Source of the DNA: Streptococcus parasanguinis
GTDB lineage: Bacteria; Bacillota; Bacilli; Lactobacillales; Streptococcaceae
NCBI RefSeq assembly: GCF_001073155.1
Contig: NZ_JVEE01000003.1
Span: 1-64,000 of the forward strand
Direction of reading: 5' to 3'
DNA: 64,000 bases
The notes beneath the pieces are model-generated. The model had not been told where the DNA came from. It did not search any database and worked only from the letters and a program-made list of their open reading frames with translations. Both the position numbers and the translations under genes were made by a program. Below, one piece after another: positions 47,259 to 57,184 of the stretch. Position 1 is the stretch's first letter; each line of letters starts with the position of its first letter.

Positions 47259-48131
47259 ATGTTTTATTCAATTGTAGACCTCGTAGAACAAGCAAGCGCG
47301 CAATACGAAGGAAACGTCGCAGAGTTAATGATTGCGACTGAATTTGAACTAACTGGTCGTGAACGAGAAGAAGTCCTACGATTAATGACCCGTAATTTAG
47401 AAGTGATGATTGATTCTGTAAGGTTAGGGTTAAATGAAAACCACTCTCGTAGTGGGTTAACCGGTGGGGATGCCGCAAAATTAGATCGCTATATCAAATC
47501 AGGAAAAACGTTATCTGACTTGACCGTCCTAACCGCAGCGAAGAATGCTATTGCTGTCAACGAACACAATGCTAAGATGGGACTGGTCTGCGCAACACCC
47601 ACTGCAGGATCTGCTGGCTGCCTTCCCGCAGTTCTCACTGCAGCAACTCAAAAATTAGGGTTAAACCGTCAGCAACAACTAGATTTTCTACTGACAGCTG
47701 GAGCTTTTGGTTTAGTCATCGCCAATAATGCTTCTATTTCAGGTGCAGAAGGTGGTTGTCAAGCAGAAGTTGGTTCTGCTTCAGCTATGAGTGCGGCTGC
47801 ATTGACACTTGCTGCTGGAGGAACTCCTTATCAAGCGAGTCAAGCAGTCTGTTTTGTCATCAAAAACATGCTTGGGCTCATTTGTGATCCAGTAGCAGGA
47901 CTCGTGGAAGTTCCATGTGTCAAACGAAACGCAATGGGAGCCAGCTATGCCTTCATTGCTGCTGATATGGCCTTAGCAGGTATTGAATCAAAAATACCTG
48001 TTGATGAAGTTATTGACGCCATGTACCAAGTTGGTTCTAGTCTTCCGACTGCCTTTAGAGAAACAGCTGAAGGAGGATTGGCAGCAACACCAACCGGACG
48101 TAGATTACAAAAAGAGATATTTGGAGAATAA
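47259..48131 (+). CDS. sdaAA: L-serine dehydratase, alpha subunit
   Basis: The 290-residue SDH-alpha subunit carries cysteines expected to ligate the 4Fe-4S cluster, in VCATPTAGSAGCLPA, GGCQAEVGSAS and ICDPVAGLVEVPC. With SdaAB it deaminates L-serine. AAGGAG lies before the ATG. The following HAD gene starts one base after the stop. Confidence 0.95.
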   Translation: MFYSIVDLVEQASAQYEGNVAELMIATEFELTGREREEVLRLMTRNLEVMIDSVRLGLNENHSRSGLTGGDAAKLDRYIKSGKTLSDLTVLTAAKNAIAVNEHNAKMGLVCATPTAGSAGCLPAVLTAATQKLGLNRQQQLDFLLTAGAFGLVIANNASISGAEGGCQAEVGSASAMSAAALTLAAGGTPYQASQAVCFVIKNMLGLICDPVAGLVEVPCVKRNAMGASYAFIAADMALAGIESKIPVDEVIDAMYQVGSSLPTAFRETAEGGLAATPTGRRLQKEIFGE

Positions 48132-48132
48132 C

Positions 48133-48762
48133 ATGCAAGCCTTATTTTTTGATTTAGATGGAACATTAGTTGACAGTTCCAAGGGAATTACAGAGAGCTT
48201 TCAACATACATTCGATACTTTGAAGGTTCCTCAACCCGATCTCAAAACCATCCGTAGTTTTATGGGACCACCTTTGATTTCTAGTTTTGAAGCTACCCTT
48301 CCTGAAACTTTGGTAGATCAAGCCGTAACTATCTATCGCCAGTATTATCATGAAAAAGGTCAATACAAATCAACTCTGTTTCCTCAGATAGTAGAAGCTT
48401 TGAAAGCATTACAAGACGAAAACATTCCTCTTTATGTAACTACTTCAAAACATGAACCGGTTGCTTTACAGATGTGTCAAGATTTAGGTATCGCTAAATA
48501 CTTTAAAGGAATTTATGGATCAAATTCAGATCGTATCAACAAAGCCGATGTCATTCGATACGCCTTGTCAAGCAATGACCTTCCAAAAGAGGAGACAGTG
48601 ATTATTGGGGACACAAAATTTGACCTCATTGGAGGTCAAGCAGTTGGTATAAAAACCATGGCAGTCACTTGGGGATTTGGAGATCTTGAAGAGCTACTTC
48701 TTTACTCACCAGATTTTATTTGTCACTCTCCACTTGATATTCTTGAGACATTAAAAAAATAG
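48133..48762 (+). CDS. HAD-superfamily phosphatase (Gph-like)
   Basis: The 209-residue HAD hydrolase has motif I FFDLDGTLVDS (about 5-15), motif II TTSKHE, motif III lysine near KADVIRYAL and motif IV VIIGDTKFDLIGG. It resembles phosphoglycolate phosphatase-like proteins; the substrate is unknown. The ATG lies one base after the sdaAA stop, within the operon; a longer in-frame reading beginning inside sdaAA is not credible. Coupling to serine breakdown suggests metabolite repair or phosphoserine-type substrates, which is inference. Confidence 0.85.
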   Translation: MQALFFDLDGTLVDSSKGITESFQHTFDTLKVPQPDLKTIRSFMGPPLISSFEATLPETLVDQAVTIYRQYYHEKGQYKSTLFPQIVEALKALQDENIPLYVTTSKHEPVALQMCQDLGIAKYFKGIYGSNSDRINKADVIRYALSSNDLPKEETVIIGDTKFDLIGGQAVGIKTMAVTWGFGDLEELLLYSPDFICHSPLDILETLKK

Positions 48763-48790
48763 GTTTACAAATTGTAAACCTATTTTTTAA
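48752..48790. terminator. bidirectional terminator between the HAD and second LysM genes
   Basis: AGGTTTACAA (48761-48770) pairs with TTGTAAACCT (48772-48781), flanked by a run of seven A on the left and six T on the right, giving a nearly perfect palindrome of about 38 bp that serves both convergent genes. Confidence 0.93.
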
Positions 48791-49437
48791 TAACCCCAAG
48801 CTGATAAACCTTGTGAGCTATATGCATTGTATGCAGACTGGATTTGATCATCAACTGTTGCAGTTGAACCCCAACCTGGCATTGTTTGGAACAAACCACT
48901 GGCACCAGAAGCATTTGCTGCATTTACTTGACCATTTGATTCACGGGCAATAATTGCTTCCCAAGTAGAAGCAGGTACGCCAGTCATTTCAGCCATACGA
49001 GCAGCTGCATAAGATCCTTGTTCTCCAGCAGTATTCCCATTTGGTAGAACAATTCCACCATTTGTTGATTGTGCAGAAGTCACTGCAGCATTTGCTGCAT
49101 AAGTTGTTTGTTTTTGAGCAGTTTGTGCTGTTGCAGTTGCTGTAGGTGCACTTTCAGCAGGTTTTGCTTGCTCTTGTGGAGCAACTTTATCAATCATAGA
49201 TTTTGAACGCTCACCTAACTCAATAATTTGTCCTGCATAGATCAAATCTTCATTGGTCAGATTGTTAGATGCAATAATATTTTCTACTGAAGTGTTATTT
49301 TCTAGTGCAATTTTTGATAGAGTATCTCCAGACTTCACTTCGTAAGTTTCAGCATTCACTGTAGCAATACCAGAAATGAAAAGTGATGCTGCTGAAAGTA
49401 GGGAAGTGACTGTCCATTGGAACTTTTTACTGTTCAT
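48787..49437 (-). CDS. secreted LysM protein with SLT-like domain
   Basis: The 216-residue protein has a signal peptide (to about NA-ETYEV, residue 29), one LysM domain (about 31-73), an Ala/Thr/Gln-rich linker, and a C-terminal soluble-lytic-transglycosylase-like domain. That domain has [20 protein letters not shown], with the probable catalytic Glu, and [13 protein letters not shown]. It likely cleaves or remodels peptidoglycan. The ATG at 49435-49437 has AAAGGAG upstream; longer in-frame starts do not. Its promoter region carries TGTAAC/TGTAAT words like WalR sites. Confidence 0.85.
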   Translation of the reverse strand: MNSKKFQWTVTSLLSAASLFISGIATVNAETYEVKSGDTLSKIALENNTSVENIIASNNLTNEDLIYAGQIIELGERSKSMIDKVAPQEQAKPAESAPTATATAQTAQKQTTYAANAAVTSAQSTNGGIVLPNGNTAGEQGSYAAARMAEMTGVPASTWEAIIARESNGQVNAANASGASGLFQTMPGWGSTATVDDQIQSAYNAYSSQGLSAWGY

Positions 49438-49483
49438 GAATTCTATTCTCCTTTCGAACATAATTCTATCATACACACAAAAT

Positions 49484-49520
49484 GTTACAGTTTATTGTAG
49501 AATATATTACAAATGTTACA
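49484..49520 (-). promoter_or_regulatory. TGTAAC/TGTAAT repeats upstream of the second LysM gene
   Basis: On the minus strand TGTAAC (49515-49520), TGTAAT (49506-49511) and TGTAAC (49484-49489) resemble half-sites of the essential WalR (VicR) regulator of cell-wall hydrolases. The 3-bp spacing of the first pair is not the classical 5 bp, so the call is tentative. Confidence 0.35.
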
Positions 49521-49540
49521 AGAATATGTGAATTTAATGT

Positions 49541-49566
49541 AAAAAGCGCTTTGTATAGCGCTTTTT
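49541..49566 (-). terminator. terminator of the ecf operon
   Basis: AAAAAGCGC (49558-49566 minus) pairs with GCGCTTTTT (49541-49549) around an 8-base loop, ending in the T-run. Confidence 0.88.
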
Positions 49567-49594
49567 CCTTATTTTTGAACCAATACAACTAGCT

Positions 49595-50392
49595 CTATCC
49601 ATTTTTTAGATAAAAAACTATCAACATGAGGCACAGAATAACGAGCAATGCTAGGGTATCTTTTACTCTCCACTGCAGAGTCCGATAGCGTGTTCGTCCC
49701 TCACCGCCTTTGTACCCTCTCGCTTCCATCGCAATTGCTAATGCATCTGCGCGTTTAAAACTAGAAGCAAATAGAGGAATGAGGATCGGAATAAAGGAAC
49801 GGATCCTTTTTAATAGATTTCCCTCACCAAAATCAACACCACGTGCCCTTTGCGCATTCATGATTCGATTCGTATCATCTACTAAGGTTGGAACAAAGCG
49901 CAAACTCATAGATAGCATTAACCCAATCTCATGAGCCGGAACCTTAATAATTTTTAGTGGTGTAAGGAGCTTTTCAACAGCATCTGCTAAACTCAATGGT
50001 GTCGTCGTCACGGTTAAAATCGTCGAATAAAAAATGATTAAAATAAATCTACAAAATATGATGGCGGCTTGCATCAATCCTTGGTCGGTTAATTTAAAAA
50101 ACCACCATTGATATAAAATAGTTCCTTGAGAGGTCGCAAATAATTGAAAAATAGTTGTAAAGGCAATGATAAAAATCATTGATTTTAAGCCTTTAATATA
50201 AAAACTAACCGAAATCCTCGTTAGATACATTAAAACAAAAATAAAAGCAAAGAGAAGAACATTTGTCTGGATATTATTTGCCCAAAACAGAAGAAATATG
50301 AATAAAAACATTGAGAGCAACTTCCCACGAGGATCTAGTTGGTGGATAATGGAGTTTCCAGGAATATATCTTCCCAAAATCATATTATTCAT
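49595..50392 (-). CDS. ecfT: ECF transporter transmembrane subunit EcfT
   Basis: The 265-residue EcfT has about five to six membrane helices and the coupling motifs ARG ([13 protein letters not shown]) and MEARGYKGG ([11 protein letters not shown]) that contact EcfA1/A2. It forms the shared energising module for vitamin-specific S-components located elsewhere. The ATG overlaps the ecfA2 stop by 8 nt. Confidence 0.95.
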   Translation of the reverse strand: MNNMILGRYIPGNSIIHQLDPRGKLLSMFLFIFLLFWANNIQTNVLLFAFIFVLMYLTRISVSFYIKGLKSMIFIIAFTTIFQLFATSQGTILYQWWFFKLTDQGLMQAAIIFCRFILIIFYSTILTVTTTPLSLADAVEKLLTPLKIIKVPAHEIGLMLSMSLRFVPTLVDDTNRIMNAQRARGVDFGEGNLLKRIRSFIPILIPLFASSFKRADALAIAMEARGYKGGEGRTRYRTLQWRVKDTLALLVILCLMLIVFYLKNG

Positions 50393-51227
50393 GAAGTAAC
50401 AGCTCCTTTAGTTCCTCAATTTTGATTGGTAGTCTGTCCAGGGAAAGTCCTCTTCGTTTCAATTGAAGAGCAAAATTCGTAATTTGTGGGACTCCTAATT
50501 GAAGTTTTTGTAAATACTCAACCTGTTGAAATACTTCCCTGGGGGATCCGTTTAGGACAAGTTTTCCCGCTTCTAAAGCAAATACGGTATCAGCAAAATT
50601 TGCTACATCATCCATCGTATGAGTTACCAGGACTAGGGTCATCCCATTTTTATGTAATGTCTCAAACAGTGCCATCAATTCCTTTCTTCCAGCAGGATCT
50701 AGCCCTGCTGTCGGCTCGTCCAATACTAAAATCTCTGGTTCGATAGCTAAAATACCCGCGATCGCAACTCGCCTCATTTGTCCACCAGATAGTTCAAATG
50801 GACTTTTATCATAGATAGACTCTTCTAAACCAACGATCGCTAATTTTTCTTTGGCTATTTCCTCCGCTTTGTCCTTAGGTACCCCAAAATTCTGTGGTCC
50901 AAAGGCTACATCAGCTAGAACGGTTTCCGCAAATAGCTGACTTTCTGGAAATTGAAAAACCAAACCGACTTTTTTTCTCAGGTACTTCATTTCTTTTGGC
51001 TCAGAATGATTATCTAAAACAAAATCTTCAAATTGAATCGTTCCTGTAGTCGGACGCAGTAAACCATTTAGTAATTGCAACAAAGTAGACTTGCCACTAC
51101 CAGTATGCCCGATGATGGCTGTATAAGATCCATTTTTTATTTCCAAACTAATATCAGAAAGCGCCTGCCCTTCAAAAGGACTTCCCTCTTGATAAGTATA
51201 ATAGACATTCTTTAAAGAGATTCCCAT
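50385..51227 (-). CDS. ecfA2: ECF transporter ATPase EcfA2
   Basis: The 280-residue ABC ATPase has Walker [13 protein letters not shown], signature [13 protein letters not shown], Walker [14 protein letters not shown] and switch LVTHTMDD. It pairs with EcfA1 to power EcfT-coupled vitamin uptake. It overlaps ecfA1 by 16 nt and ecfT by 8 nt. Confidence 0.95.
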   Translation of the reverse strand: MGISLKNVYYTYQEGSPFEGQALSDISLEIKNGSYTAIIGHTGSGKSTLLQLLNGLLRPTTGTIQFEDFVLDNHSEPKEMKYLRKKVGLVFQFPESQLFAETVLADVAFGPQNFGVPKDKAEEIAKEKLAIVGLEESIYDKSPFELSGGQMRRVAIAGILAIEPEILVLDEPTAGLDPAGRKELMALFETLHKNGMTLVLVTHTMDDVANFADTVFALEAGKLVLNGSPREVFQQVEYLQKLQLGVPQITNFALQLKRRGLSLDRLPIKIEELKELLLHE

Positions 51228-52036
51228 AGTTGGTCTAATAACTCACTTTCTGTTAGATAATCCTGTTTTAGCGGAAAATGTGAGCTGAGAGATTCTTGAA
51301 CCTGCTTACTAAAAGGCTTATCTAATCCAATCTCATTCAGATCATTTCTTGAAAACAATTCCCGCGGTGTCATAGAAGACTCTAGTTTTCCTTTTTGAAA
51401 GACGAGTGTTCGATCACTTAAGGCAATTTCGGTTAAATCATGGGTAATAGAAATAATTGTTAATTGAAACTTTTTCTGAAGTTCTCTCATTACCGCCATT
51501 AGATCCTCTCTACCTTCTGGATCTAACATACTAGTTGCTTCATCAAGGATAATAATAGTTGGTCTCAAGGCGATAATACCTGCTATGGCCACCCGTTGCT
51601 TTTGACCACCTGACAAACGAGATGGTTCGCGATCTTTAAACTCCAGCATACCGACTTGCTCAATAGCCTTCTCCACACGTTGAAGCATTTCTTCCCGTGG
51701 AATTCCTTGATTTTCTAAACCAAAGGCAACATCATCTTCTACTGTCGCACCAACAAATTGGTTGTCAGGATTCTGAAATACAATCCCAATTTTACTACGG
51801 ATTTCCCATATGGTTTCACGAGTCAGTTGTTTTCCATCAACGTAAATCTCACCAGACTCAGCTTCCAAAAGGCCATCAATCAGGCGTACAACTGTAGATT
51901 TCCCACTACCATTGTGTCCAACAATCGAAAGCCACTCTCCTTGTTTCACGTGAAACGAAACCGTGTCAATTTGATACTCTTCTACTGTTTTATCGTATCG
52001 AAAGGATACATTTTTTAGCTCAATCATCTGTTTCAT
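51212..52036 (-). CDS. ecfA1: ECF transporter ATPase EcfA1
   Basis: The 274-residue ABC ATPase has Walker [14 protein letters not shown], signature [13 protein letters not shown], Walker [14 protein letters not shown] and SITHDLTE. Its ATG follows the pgsA TAA directly. A parS-like ParB site (51942-51957) is embedded in its 5-prime coding region, just ahead of the Walker A codons. Confidence 0.95.
   Translation of the reverse strand: MKQMIELKNVSFRYDKTVEEYQIDTVSFHVKQGEWLSIVGHNGSGKSTVVRLIDGLLEAESGEIYVDGKQLTRETIWEIRSKIGIVFQNPDNQFVGATVEDDVAFGLENQGIPREEMLQRVEKAIEQVGMLEFKDREPSRLSGGQKQRVAIAGIIALRPTIIILDEATSMLDPEGREDLMAVMRELQKKFQLTIISITHDLTEIALSDRTLVFQKGKLESSMTPRELFSRNDLNEIGLDKPFSKQVQESLSSHFPLKQDYLTESELLDQLWESL
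51942..51957. other. parS-like ParB-binding site inside ecfA1
   Basis: TGTTTCACGTGAAACG matches the Firmicutes parS consensus TGTTTCACGTGAAACA in 15 of 16 positions, with the CG centre intact. It lies in the codons for HVKQG of EcfA1. Confidence 0.85.
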
Positions 52037-52576
52037 TTATTTAAATGTGTCTTTAAAGAGATAGCTACTTCCCTTAAAGTAGTCGTAACCAGAATAAATT
52101 GTGAAAATCAATGCAATATAAAGCAACACTTGCCCCGGAAGTGTCCAATGGCAAAGCAAAAAGATAATGGCAAACATTTGGCTAAAGGTTTTAATTTTTC
52201 CTGGCATGGCTGCAGCAAGAACTGTACCACCTGTCTCAACAAGTAGAAGACGCAAACCAGTAACAGCTAACTCACGACAAATGATAACGGCTGCAATCCA
52301 AGCAGGAACCATTTTTAATTCAATCATCATGATAAAGGCTGACATGACCAATAATTTATCTGCCATTGGATCGGCAAATTTACCAAAATTACTAACTACA
52401 TTCCATTTTCGTGCAAGAAAGCCATCTAAATAATCTGTAATACTAGCAATTGCAAAAATAACTGCCGCTACAATATGTCCTAAGTAAGAGTGACTTAAAC
52501 TTAAAATGGCAATAAAAATAGGAATCATCACAACCCGAATTAATGTCAATGCATTAGGAATATTTTCTTTTTTCAT
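52037..52576 (-). CDS. pgsA: CDP-diacylglycerol-glycerol-3-phosphate 3-phosphatidyltransferase
   Basis: The 179-residue membrane enzyme makes phosphatidylglycerol phosphate. The CDP-alcohol phosphotransferase motif is visible as ITDYLDGFLARKWNVVSNFGKFADPMADK, containing the D-G-A-R-G-D-D type residues (D, DG, AR, G, D, D). The ATG at 52574-52576 has GGAGG upstream. It sits between rodZ and ecfA1, as in other streptococci. Confidence 0.96.
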   Translation of the reverse strand: MKKENIPNALTLIRVVMIPIFIAILSLSHSYLGHIVAAVIFAIASITDYLDGFLARKWNVVSNFGKFADPMADKLLVMSAFIMMIELKMVPAWIAAVIICRELAVTGLRLLLVETGGTVLAAAMPGKIKTFSQMFAIIFLLCHWTLPGQVLLYIALIFTIYSGYDYFKGSSYLFKDTFK

Positions 52577-52607
52577 ACTTCCTCCAAAAAACAAACTATC
52601 CTTACAT

Positions 52608-53015
52608 CTATTTTACAGATGCTGTAAACTCATAAAAATATACGATATAAATCACAAAGCCAAGAATGGCAAAACTAACTAGTAGATAATACAGGATTGG
52701 TAACCAGCTCGCTTTCTGTCTTAATTTTCTTGAATGAAGCTCTTCGTCATCTACAAGTATCTCTTCATCAAATAACAATTCTTTCCCTTCACGAAAAGCT
52801 GTCAATAGGATGGACTCATCTAATCCCAAAGCCCATGCTAACTTTTTAAGATAGATCTGAGCGTAAAAGGGACTCGGTAATAGATCAAACTCATCATTTT
52901 CCAACGCTTCTATATAAGGAATTTCAATGGCTGTCTTACTTGACACATCTTGTAAACTCAAGTGTAAATTTACTCTTGACAGTCTTAACACTTGACCAAT
53001 TGTTCTCTTCTTCAT
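52608..53015 (-). CDS. rodZ: RodZ-like protein, short form without extracellular domain
   Basis: The 135-residue product has an N-terminal HTH (IGQVLRLSRVNLHLSLQDVS and AIEIPYIEALENDEFDLLPS, residues about 5-70), an acidic linker, then one membrane helix (about 104-127) and stops after YEFTASVK. Full-length RodZ proteins continue with an extracytoplasmic DUF4115 domain, and are about twice as long. Only 31 bases separate the TAG from the pgsA start, so the missing part has been deleted, not frame-shifted. RodZ links MreB or the elongation machinery to the membrane; the retained part could still bind cytosolic partners. AAGGGAAAAC precedes the ATG. Confidence 0.85.
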   Translation of the reverse strand: MKKRTIGQVLRLSRVNLHLSLQDVSSKTAIEIPYIEALENDEFDLLPSPFYAQIYLKKLAWALGLDESILLTAFREGKELLFDEEILVDDEELHSRKLRQKASWLPILYYLLVSFAILGFVIYIVYFYEFTASVK

Positions 53016-53041
53016 GTTTTCCCTTCTTGATACATTGTTTA

Positions 53042-54316
53042 CTACTTTTGAAAAATCATATAATCAACCATCTCAGTCTGGTCGATGAACTGACGCCCTA
53101 ATTTGATGATATCTTGTAAACTAATACCTTGTAAAATCTTTGGAAGATCATAAGAAGTGCTACCGTCTGAAAAATATTCAAACTGAGTGGCACTATACTC
53201 AAGCGAATTTAAACCTTGTAAGAAATCACCAAACATTTCGCTTTTAATCGTATCCAAATGTTCTTGATTCACATCTGGATCCTTCTCAAATTGTTTGATG
53301 GCTGACCTAAATTGATGAGATAAGGACACCGGTTCTTGAGTATCCATTGTCAAAATAACGAAATGAAATAATTCCTCAACCTCGACTTCAAGTGTCAATG
53401 AGTTGTCAATTTTCCCAGCTTCATATAAACTTTGAAACCGTTGCGAAGTCCAACCAAACATCATCGAAAATAGTAATTTCAACATCAATTTATAACGAAA
53501 TTTTTCCTCTTCCTTAATGATATCATTTCCTCGAATTCCAATTGCCAACTTCGGAGTAGCAACTTCCATTCTACAAGATTGATTCAATCTTACTTCATTT
53601 TTTTCTACAGGAAAACGTTCTAACTCCACAGAAGGACGAGGAGAAGTCAGATCATATTTCTTTACTACTTGCAATACTTCATCAACATCAAAGTTTCCGA
53701 TCACTAATAAATGCATTTGAGAGGGATGATAGAATAGATCAAAGTTTTCACGGAGATTATCTATTGTAATGTCAGAGATAGACTCCCTAGTCCCAGCAAT
53801 ATCATCTGCTAACGGCGTTCCAGGATATAAATTTTCTAAAGCACCAAAAAATAATCGATAGTCTGGACTATCTTGGTACATTCCAATTTCTTGTTGAATG
53901 ATTTCTCTTTCCTTAGATATAGATTTTTCTGTAAAGGAAGCCTTTGAAACCATCTCTAATAACAATTGAATATTCTCAGGGACTTTTGAAGTTGTTGAGA
54001 AAAGATAACTTGTCTTTGTAAAGCTTGTAAAGGCATTACTTTCCGATCCTAAATGAACGAATTTTTTTAAATAATCTTGACCATTTTCATCTTCAAATAC
54101 TTTGTGTTCTAGGAAATGAGCAATTCCTGCAGGATATTGCCGTTCATCACCATTCACCAGAATTCGTGTATCCACTGAGCCAAACTTAGTTGTGATGATT
54201 CCATAGGTTTCATAATAATCTTCTTTGGGAATTAAATGAATAGTCAACCCATTTGACAAGCGTGTAAAGTAAACTTGCTCACCAACTGATTCATAATATT
54301 TTTCTTTAATTTTCAA
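53042..54316 (-). CDS. M16-family metallopeptidase (YmfH-like), active-site type
   Basis: The 424-residue M16 peptidase has the inverted zinc motif HFLEH (IAHFLEHKVFED, about 66-77) and a downstream glutamate, so it can be catalytic. The start appears to be TTG (54314-54316), 8 bases after the preceding gene; AAGGA lies further upstream, so the start is less certain. It pairs with the inactive-type partner encoded upstream, as in YmfF/YmfH of Bacillus. The substrate is unknown. Confidence 0.88.
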   Translation of the reverse strand: MKIKEKYYESVGEQVYFTRLSNGLTIHLIPKEDYYETYGIITTKFGSVDTRILVNGDERQYPAGIAHFLEHKVFEDENGQDYLKKFVHLGSESNAFTSFTKTSYLFSTTSKVPENIQLLLEMVSKASFTEKSISKEREIIQQEIGMYQDSPDYRLFFGALENLYPGTPLADDIAGTRESISDITIDNLRENFDLFYHPSQMHLLVIGNFDVDEVLQVVKKYDLTSPRPSVELERFPVEKNEVRLNQSCRMEVATPKLAIGIRGNDIIKEEEKFRYKLMLKLLFSMMFGWTSQRFQSLYEAGKIDNSLTLEVEVEELFHFVILTMDTQEPVSLSHQFRSAIKQFEKDPDVNQEHLDTIKSEMFGDFLQGLNSLEYSATQFEYFSDGSTSYDLPKILQGISLQDIIKLGRQFIDQTEMVDYMIFQK

Positions 54317-54324
54317 TCTTTACA

Positions 54325-55572
54325 CTACTTTCCTTCCATAAAATAAACAGACTGTAAATTAATTGTTTTTGCTACTTCAATAATTTCTTCTCTACTAACC
54401 TTATCGATGGACTCTAACCACTCTTCTAAAGAAAGGACTTTCTTTCCTAGGATCGTTTTCAGATATTCCCTTTCAATCAAGGTATTTTGCCGATCCTGTG
54501 CTAATAAGGTCGTATTCACCAACATTTCTTTTGTCAATTGAAGCTCTGACTCTGTAAACTTGCCTCGTTTTAAATCATTCAACTGTCGCATAATCAAGGT
54601 CATTACTTTCGTGCGAGATTCCTTATCAATGCCTGCAAAAACTCTCATAAAGCCTGTAAAAATATCAAAATGGCTAGAGATGGTATAAGCAAGGCCATCT
54701 TTCTCACGAATTACTTGAAAAAGTCTTGAATGCGAGAAAGCTCCCAGCATCCCATTTAATACAACTAGGGGGATATGGAGAGATTCTCCATACTGGGTAG
54801 AAAAATGGTAACCTAATTCTAAAATAGATTGTTGGTTTTGTTTTTGCTCTAACTTTTCTCTTACAACATTTGTAAAAGGTTGTTGATAGGTGACAGACAA
54901 ATTGTTATCACGTGGCTTGAATTCAAACTGGTTCACTCGATCCACAATAGCGACCTCATTAAAATCGCCTATGAAAAAGAAGTCAATGTTATCTAATTGG
55001 AGCATCTGATGAAACTGTTCAAGAGAACTTTGAGCTGTCTCTTGTCTCACTAAATCAACTTTCCCCAATCTTGACATCCCGATTGTTTCGTCTTCAAAAA
55101 AAAGTTGATTCAATTGCCCATGTGCATAATAATAAGGCTCTTCAATTTCTGACTCCAAATCGGAAATCGTATTTTTCTTTTCAACGTCAAATGTATCACT
55201 GTCAAAGTGATCTTCTACTACCAAAGGTGAAAAGAAGATAGCTTCTATAATGTCCAAAACCTCATCAGTAAGAACATTTTTCTTGCTCAAAAAGTCATCG
55301 CGCACAAAGGAAATATTCAAATCAACATAATGAACACGACCCCTCTTAGAGACTGAGGTGGACAATTCTACCCCGTATAGACTCGCTAATTTTTCACGGA
55401 ATAATTGTGAAGTTGGATATTTTTGATTTGCAGTTTCCATCATACAGGCTACTAAAACACGCGCAGCCACGGTATTTTCATCTAATGGCGATGAAAAACG
55501 GACTTTAATTTTATTGGTTTTAAATTTTTTTGATTGAAGAAAGTGAAGATTCACGCCCTTTACTAATTCCAT
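54325..55572 (-). CDS. M16-family protein (YmfF-like), lacking the zinc motif
   Basis: The 415-residue M16-fold protein shows no HxxEH: the corresponding N-terminal region reads VLVACMMETANQKYPTSQ. It is therefore the non-catalytic partner of a heterodimeric M16 pair. The ATG at 55570-55572 has GAGG 6 bases upstream; in-frame ATG and TTG codons just before it are less well placed. It is the first gene of the run ending in ecfT, with a TGTTATAAT promoter (55605-55613) divergent from yaaA. Confidence 0.86.
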   Translation of the reverse strand: MELVKGVNLHFLQSKKFKTNKIKVRFSSPLDENTVAARVLVACMMETANQKYPTSQLFREKLASLYGVELSTSVSKRGRVHYVDLNISFVRDDFLSKKNVLTDEVLDIIEAIFFSPLVVEDHFDSDTFDVEKKNTISDLESEIEEPYYYAHGQLNQLFFEDETIGMSRLGKVDLVRQETAQSSLEQFHQMLQLDNIDFFFIGDFNEVAIVDRVNQFEFKPRDNNLSVTYQQPFTNVVREKLEQKQNQQSILELGYHFSTQYGESLHIPLVVLNGMLGAFSHSRLFQVIREKDGLAYTISSHFDIFTGFMRVFAGIDKESRTKVMTLIMRQLNDLKRGKFTESELQLTKEMLVNTTLLAQDRQNTLIEREYLKTILGKKVLSLEEWLESIDKVSREEIIEVAKTINLQSVYFMEGK

Positions 55573-55604
55573 TTTCATCCTCGTTCTACTCAATAGTAAC
55601 TTTC

Positions 55605-55613
55605 ATTATAACA
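55605..55613 (-). promoter_or_regulatory. promoter of the M16-rodZ-pgsA-ecf operon
   Basis: TGTTATAAT extended -10 on the minus strand about 33 bp upstream of the first M16 gene; no clear -35. Confidence 0.65.
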
Positions 55614-55698
55614 CGAAATCACACTAAAATCCTAATTCAAACTGTGAAAAAGCTCCTCAAATCACTCAACATTCTCTACCCTAGAAAAACTAAAAATA

Positions 55699-55707
55699 TG
55701 GTATAAT
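55699..55707 (+). promoter_or_regulatory. yaaA-recF promoter
   Basis: TGGTATAAT (55699-55707) extended -10, about 20 bp upstream of yaaA; AAAGAGGTG ribosome-binding site follows. Confidence 0.7.
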
Positions 55708-55727
55708 AACACGCAAAGAGGTGAACT

Positions 55728-56090
55728 ATGAATTACAAATTATTTGATGACTTTATTACATTACAAGCAATCTTAAAAGAACTCGGTATTATACAGAGTG
55801 GTGGTGCAATCAAAGCCTTTCTTCAAGAAAAAGAAGTCTTTGTTAATGGTGAATTAGAACAACGGAGAGGCCGTAAACTTCGTGTCAATGATCAAATTGA
55901 CATTCCTGAACTGAGCGTTACTATCACCATTCTTGAACCTTCTCAAGAAGAAATAGAAGAGCATCTTAAAGACAAGGAAGAAAAGGAACGTGTTGCTAAA
56001 CTTGTCAAGCAACTCAATCAACAACAAAAGAAACAACCGAAAAAGTCTAACAAAAAAGAAAAAGCGATTCGCTTTCCTGGTATCTCGTAA
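55728..56090 (+). CDS. yaaA: S4-domain RNA-binding protein YaaA
   Basis: The 120-residue protein has an S4-like RNA-binding domain (about 1-75: [40 protein letters not shown]) and a charged lysine/glutamine-rich tail. It is conserved next to recF in Firmicutes; a role in ribosome or RNA metabolism is suspected. The stop overlaps the recF start (TAATG). Confidence 0.92.
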   Translation: MNYKLFDDFITLQAILKELGIIQSGGAIKAFLQEKEVFVNGELEQRRGRKLRVNDQIDIPELSVTITILEPSQEEIEEHLKDKEEKERVAKLVKQLNQQQKKQPKKSNKKEKAIRFPGIS

Positions 56091-57184
56091 TGTGGTTAAA
56101 ACACTTATCCATTCAACATTTTCGTAATTATCAAGAACTAGAAGTCGAGTTTCATCCTGGATTAAATATTTTCCTAGGTCAAAATGCTCAGGGAAAGACC
56201 AATATTCTCGAATCAATTTATTTTCTAGCTTTAACCAGAAGTCATCGAACACGAAATGATAGAGATCTCATCTATTTTGAATCCACCGATTTTAAAGTGT
56301 CTGGTCAATTACAAAGAGAAACTGGTCCCCTTCCATTAGAAATTTCCTTGACACCAAAAGGTCGGATAACTAAGGTAAATCATTTGAAACAAGCCAAATT
56401 ATCGAACTATATTGGCCATATGAATGTTGTCCTTTTCGCACCCGAAGATTTGCAACTGATCAAAGGATCACCTGCAGGACGTCGAAAGTTTATTGACATT
56501 GAATTAGGTCAGATGAAACCTCTCTATTTATCCGACTTATCTCAATACAACCATGTACTGAAACAAAGAAATAGTTATCTAAAAAATTCAGAAAAAATTG
56601 ATGCTACATTTTTGGAGGTCTTAGATTCACAACTAGCTAGTTTTGGAAGTCGCGTCATCCATCATCGGCTTGAGTTTATTAAAAAATTAGAAGCTAAAGC
56701 AAAAGAAAAACACACTCGACTTTCTGACAACAAAGAAGACCTATCTATTCAATATCAGTCAACTGTTTTTTCTGAAGAAGGAAATGATATAGAAGAGCAG
56801 TTTCTCTCTATGTTGGAAAAAAACCGTCAGAAGGATATTTTTAGGAAAACAACAAGTATTGGGCCTCACAGGGATGATTTGGCATTTTTTATCAATAATA
56901 TGAATGCTACCTTTGGTAGTCAAGGCCAGCATCGAAGTGTTGTTCTCTCTCTAAAATTAGCAGAAATTGAATTAATGGAAGAAATCACAAGAGAAAAGCC
57001 TATTTTATTACTTGACGATGTCATGAGCGAACTTGACAATTATCGTCAACTTCAACTACTTGAAACCATCTCTAATAATATTCAAACATTTATTACAACG
57101 ACCACTCTCGATCATTTAAAAGAACTACCTGAAGAGTTGAAAATTTTCACTGTTCAAGCCGGTCATATCAAAACAGCATCTTGA
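56090..57184 (+). CDS. recF: RecF DNA repair ATPase
   Basis: The 364-residue SMC-like ATPase loads RecA at gaps. It has Walker [16 protein letters not shown] (about 33-47), signature [16 protein letters not shown] and Walker [14 protein letters not shown]. It shares one base with the yaaA stop, so it is translationally coupled. It is followed by a perfect terminator. In this lineage recF lies with guaB rather than with dnaA-dnaN. Confidence 0.97.
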   Translation: MWLKHLSIQHFRNYQELEVEFHPGLNIFLGQNAQGKTNILESIYFLALTRSHRTRNDRDLIYFESTDFKVSGQLQRETGPLPLEISLTPKGRITKVNHLKQAKLSNYIGHMNVVLFAPEDLQLIKGSPAGRRKFIDIELGQMKPLYLSDLSQYNHVLKQRNSYLKNSEKIDATFLEVLDSQLASFGSRVIHHRLEFIKKLEAKAKEKHTRLSDNKEDLSIQYQSTVFSEEGNDIEEQFLSMLEKNRQKDIFRKTTSIGPHRDDLAFFINNMNATFGSQGQHRSVVLSLKLAEIELMEEITREKPILLLDDVMSELDNYRQLQLLETISNNIQTFITTTTLDHLKELPEELKIFTVQAGHIKTAS

